Shown here in pieces: positions 6,305 through 6,786 of a stretch of 6,786 nt of DNA; position 1 is the first letter of the stretch, and every line of letters begins with the position of its first letter. The DNA is from Jatrophihabitans sp. GTDB lineage: Bacteria > Actinomycetota > Actinomycetes > Mycobacteriales > Jatrophihabitantaceae. The position numbers and the translations under genes were made by a program. The stretch covers positions 1 through 6,786 of the forward strand of contig JAOPVG010000338.1 of the NCBI GenBank assembly GCA_025966255.1, given 5' to 3'. The notes below the pieces were generated by a model. That model was not told the origin of the DNA. It saw only the letters and a program-made list of their open reading frames with translations, and ran no database searches.

Positions 6305-6786
6305 ATGGCCACTACCGCCGTGCACCGGATCGTCGACGGACTGAGCCGACGACGGCGCGGCCCAGGGTCGCTCGCGCCGGCGGACGAGGCACCTGGCCGC
6401 CTGGCCGAGCTCGACGCAATCGAGGACGCGGGGCGCAAGGCGATGGTGCGCGACGCCCGCATCGACAAGCACCTGCGGGCCCTGCTCGCCCAGTCCGGCG
6501 TCAGAGGTGGTCGCGTGCTGGAGATCGGACGCCGCCTGCATCAGCGTCGGCACGTCTTCGGTCCGGGATTCACGTACCGCAGCCTCGACCTCGAGCCCTC
6601 CGACGAGCACACGGTGCGGAACGACATCACCAGGTGCCCGGAGATCACGGATCGCTCCTACGACGTCGTGCTCTCCGTCGACGTCTTCGAGCGGATCGAC
6701 CGACCGTGGCTCGCCGCGGCGGAGATCTCGCGCATTCTCGCGCACGGCGGTTTGGCGTACACGTCGACGTTCTTCAGCCAGCGTCA
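6305..6786 (+). CDS. class I SAM-dependent methyltransferase, 5' part (3' end outside window)
   Basis: About 160 codons of an S-adenosylmethionine-dependent methyltransferase with the Rossmann-type fold. Visible parts: a basic, probably helical N terminus (1-65, including RRRRG); motif I VLEIG (71-75), where the usual glycine-rich GxG that follows is replaced by RRLHQ; motif II acid YRSLDLEP (D95, E97); the NDIT adenine-side segment; and motif IV/V YDVVLSVDVFERIDRPW (D120 onward), with Arg130 where FEHI is usual. It ends with RILAHGGLAYTSTFFSQR. This pattern resembles the Methyltransf_11-like enzymes often found in polysaccharide or glycolipid clusters. ATG 6305 is the best start, though only GGGG immediately precedes it and the ribosome-binding site is weak; GTG 6320 is an alternative. 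It is divergent from padR, 152 nt apart. The acceptor cannot be told. The body uses AGA, AGG and TTG codons scarce in its neighbours. Confidence 0.8.
   Translation, partial: MATTAVHRIVDGLSRRRRGPGSLAPADEAPGRLAELDAIEDAGRKAMVRDARIDKHLRALLAQSGVRGGRVLEIGRRLHQRRHVFGPGFTYRSLDLEPSDEHTVRNDITRCPEITDRSYDVVLSVDVFERIDRPWLAAAEISRILAHGGLAYTSTFFSQR

Overview
This is a high-GC window with GC-biased third codon positions and actinobacterial-type proteins. The truncated dnaE closely resembles mycobacterial DnaE1, including a QFDLF beta-clamp motif and a '[12 protein letters not shown]' tail. However, it differs from the M. tuberculosis protein as I remember it at many positions. I would place the source in or near the Mycobacteriales and would not name a genus.

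The left part (1-3531, plus strand) holds the 3' 716 codons of the replicative DNA polymerase III alpha subunit (dnaE). Two closely spaced metabolic genes follow: a MaoC-fold enoyl-CoA hydratase (gap 23 nt) and a CitE-family CoA-ester lyase (gap 13 nt). A hydratase followed by a lyase suggests a two-step dissimilation of a branched dicarboxylic acyl-CoA such as mesaconyl/itaconyl-CoA, as in the M. tuberculosis Rv2499c-Rv2498c pair. The substrate is inferred.

The middle part (3556-6152, minus strand) faces this group tail to tail across 24 nt. In transcription order it holds a PadR-family repressor, a structured 145-nt leader, a DrrA-type ABC ATPase, and a DrrB-type ABC-2 permease joined to the ATPase by an ATGA overlap. 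This is a recognisable self-regulated exporter module. A palindrome overlaps the likely padR -10 box. The ATPase is odd: the ATG with a strong Shine-Dalgarno sequence is in the wrong reading frame by one base. Its leader contains a GC-rich hairpin, an 11-bp inverted repeat and a possible Shine-Dalgarno-sequestering helix.

The right edge (6305-6786, plus strand) holds the 5' part of a class I SAM-dependent methyltransferase, divergent from padR. It has a degenerate motif I and a few rare Arg codons, and it runs off the window.

I see no RNA genes, CRISPR arrays, insertion sequences or phage genes, and no clear new multi-gene system. The most unusual parts are the ATPase start region and its leader.
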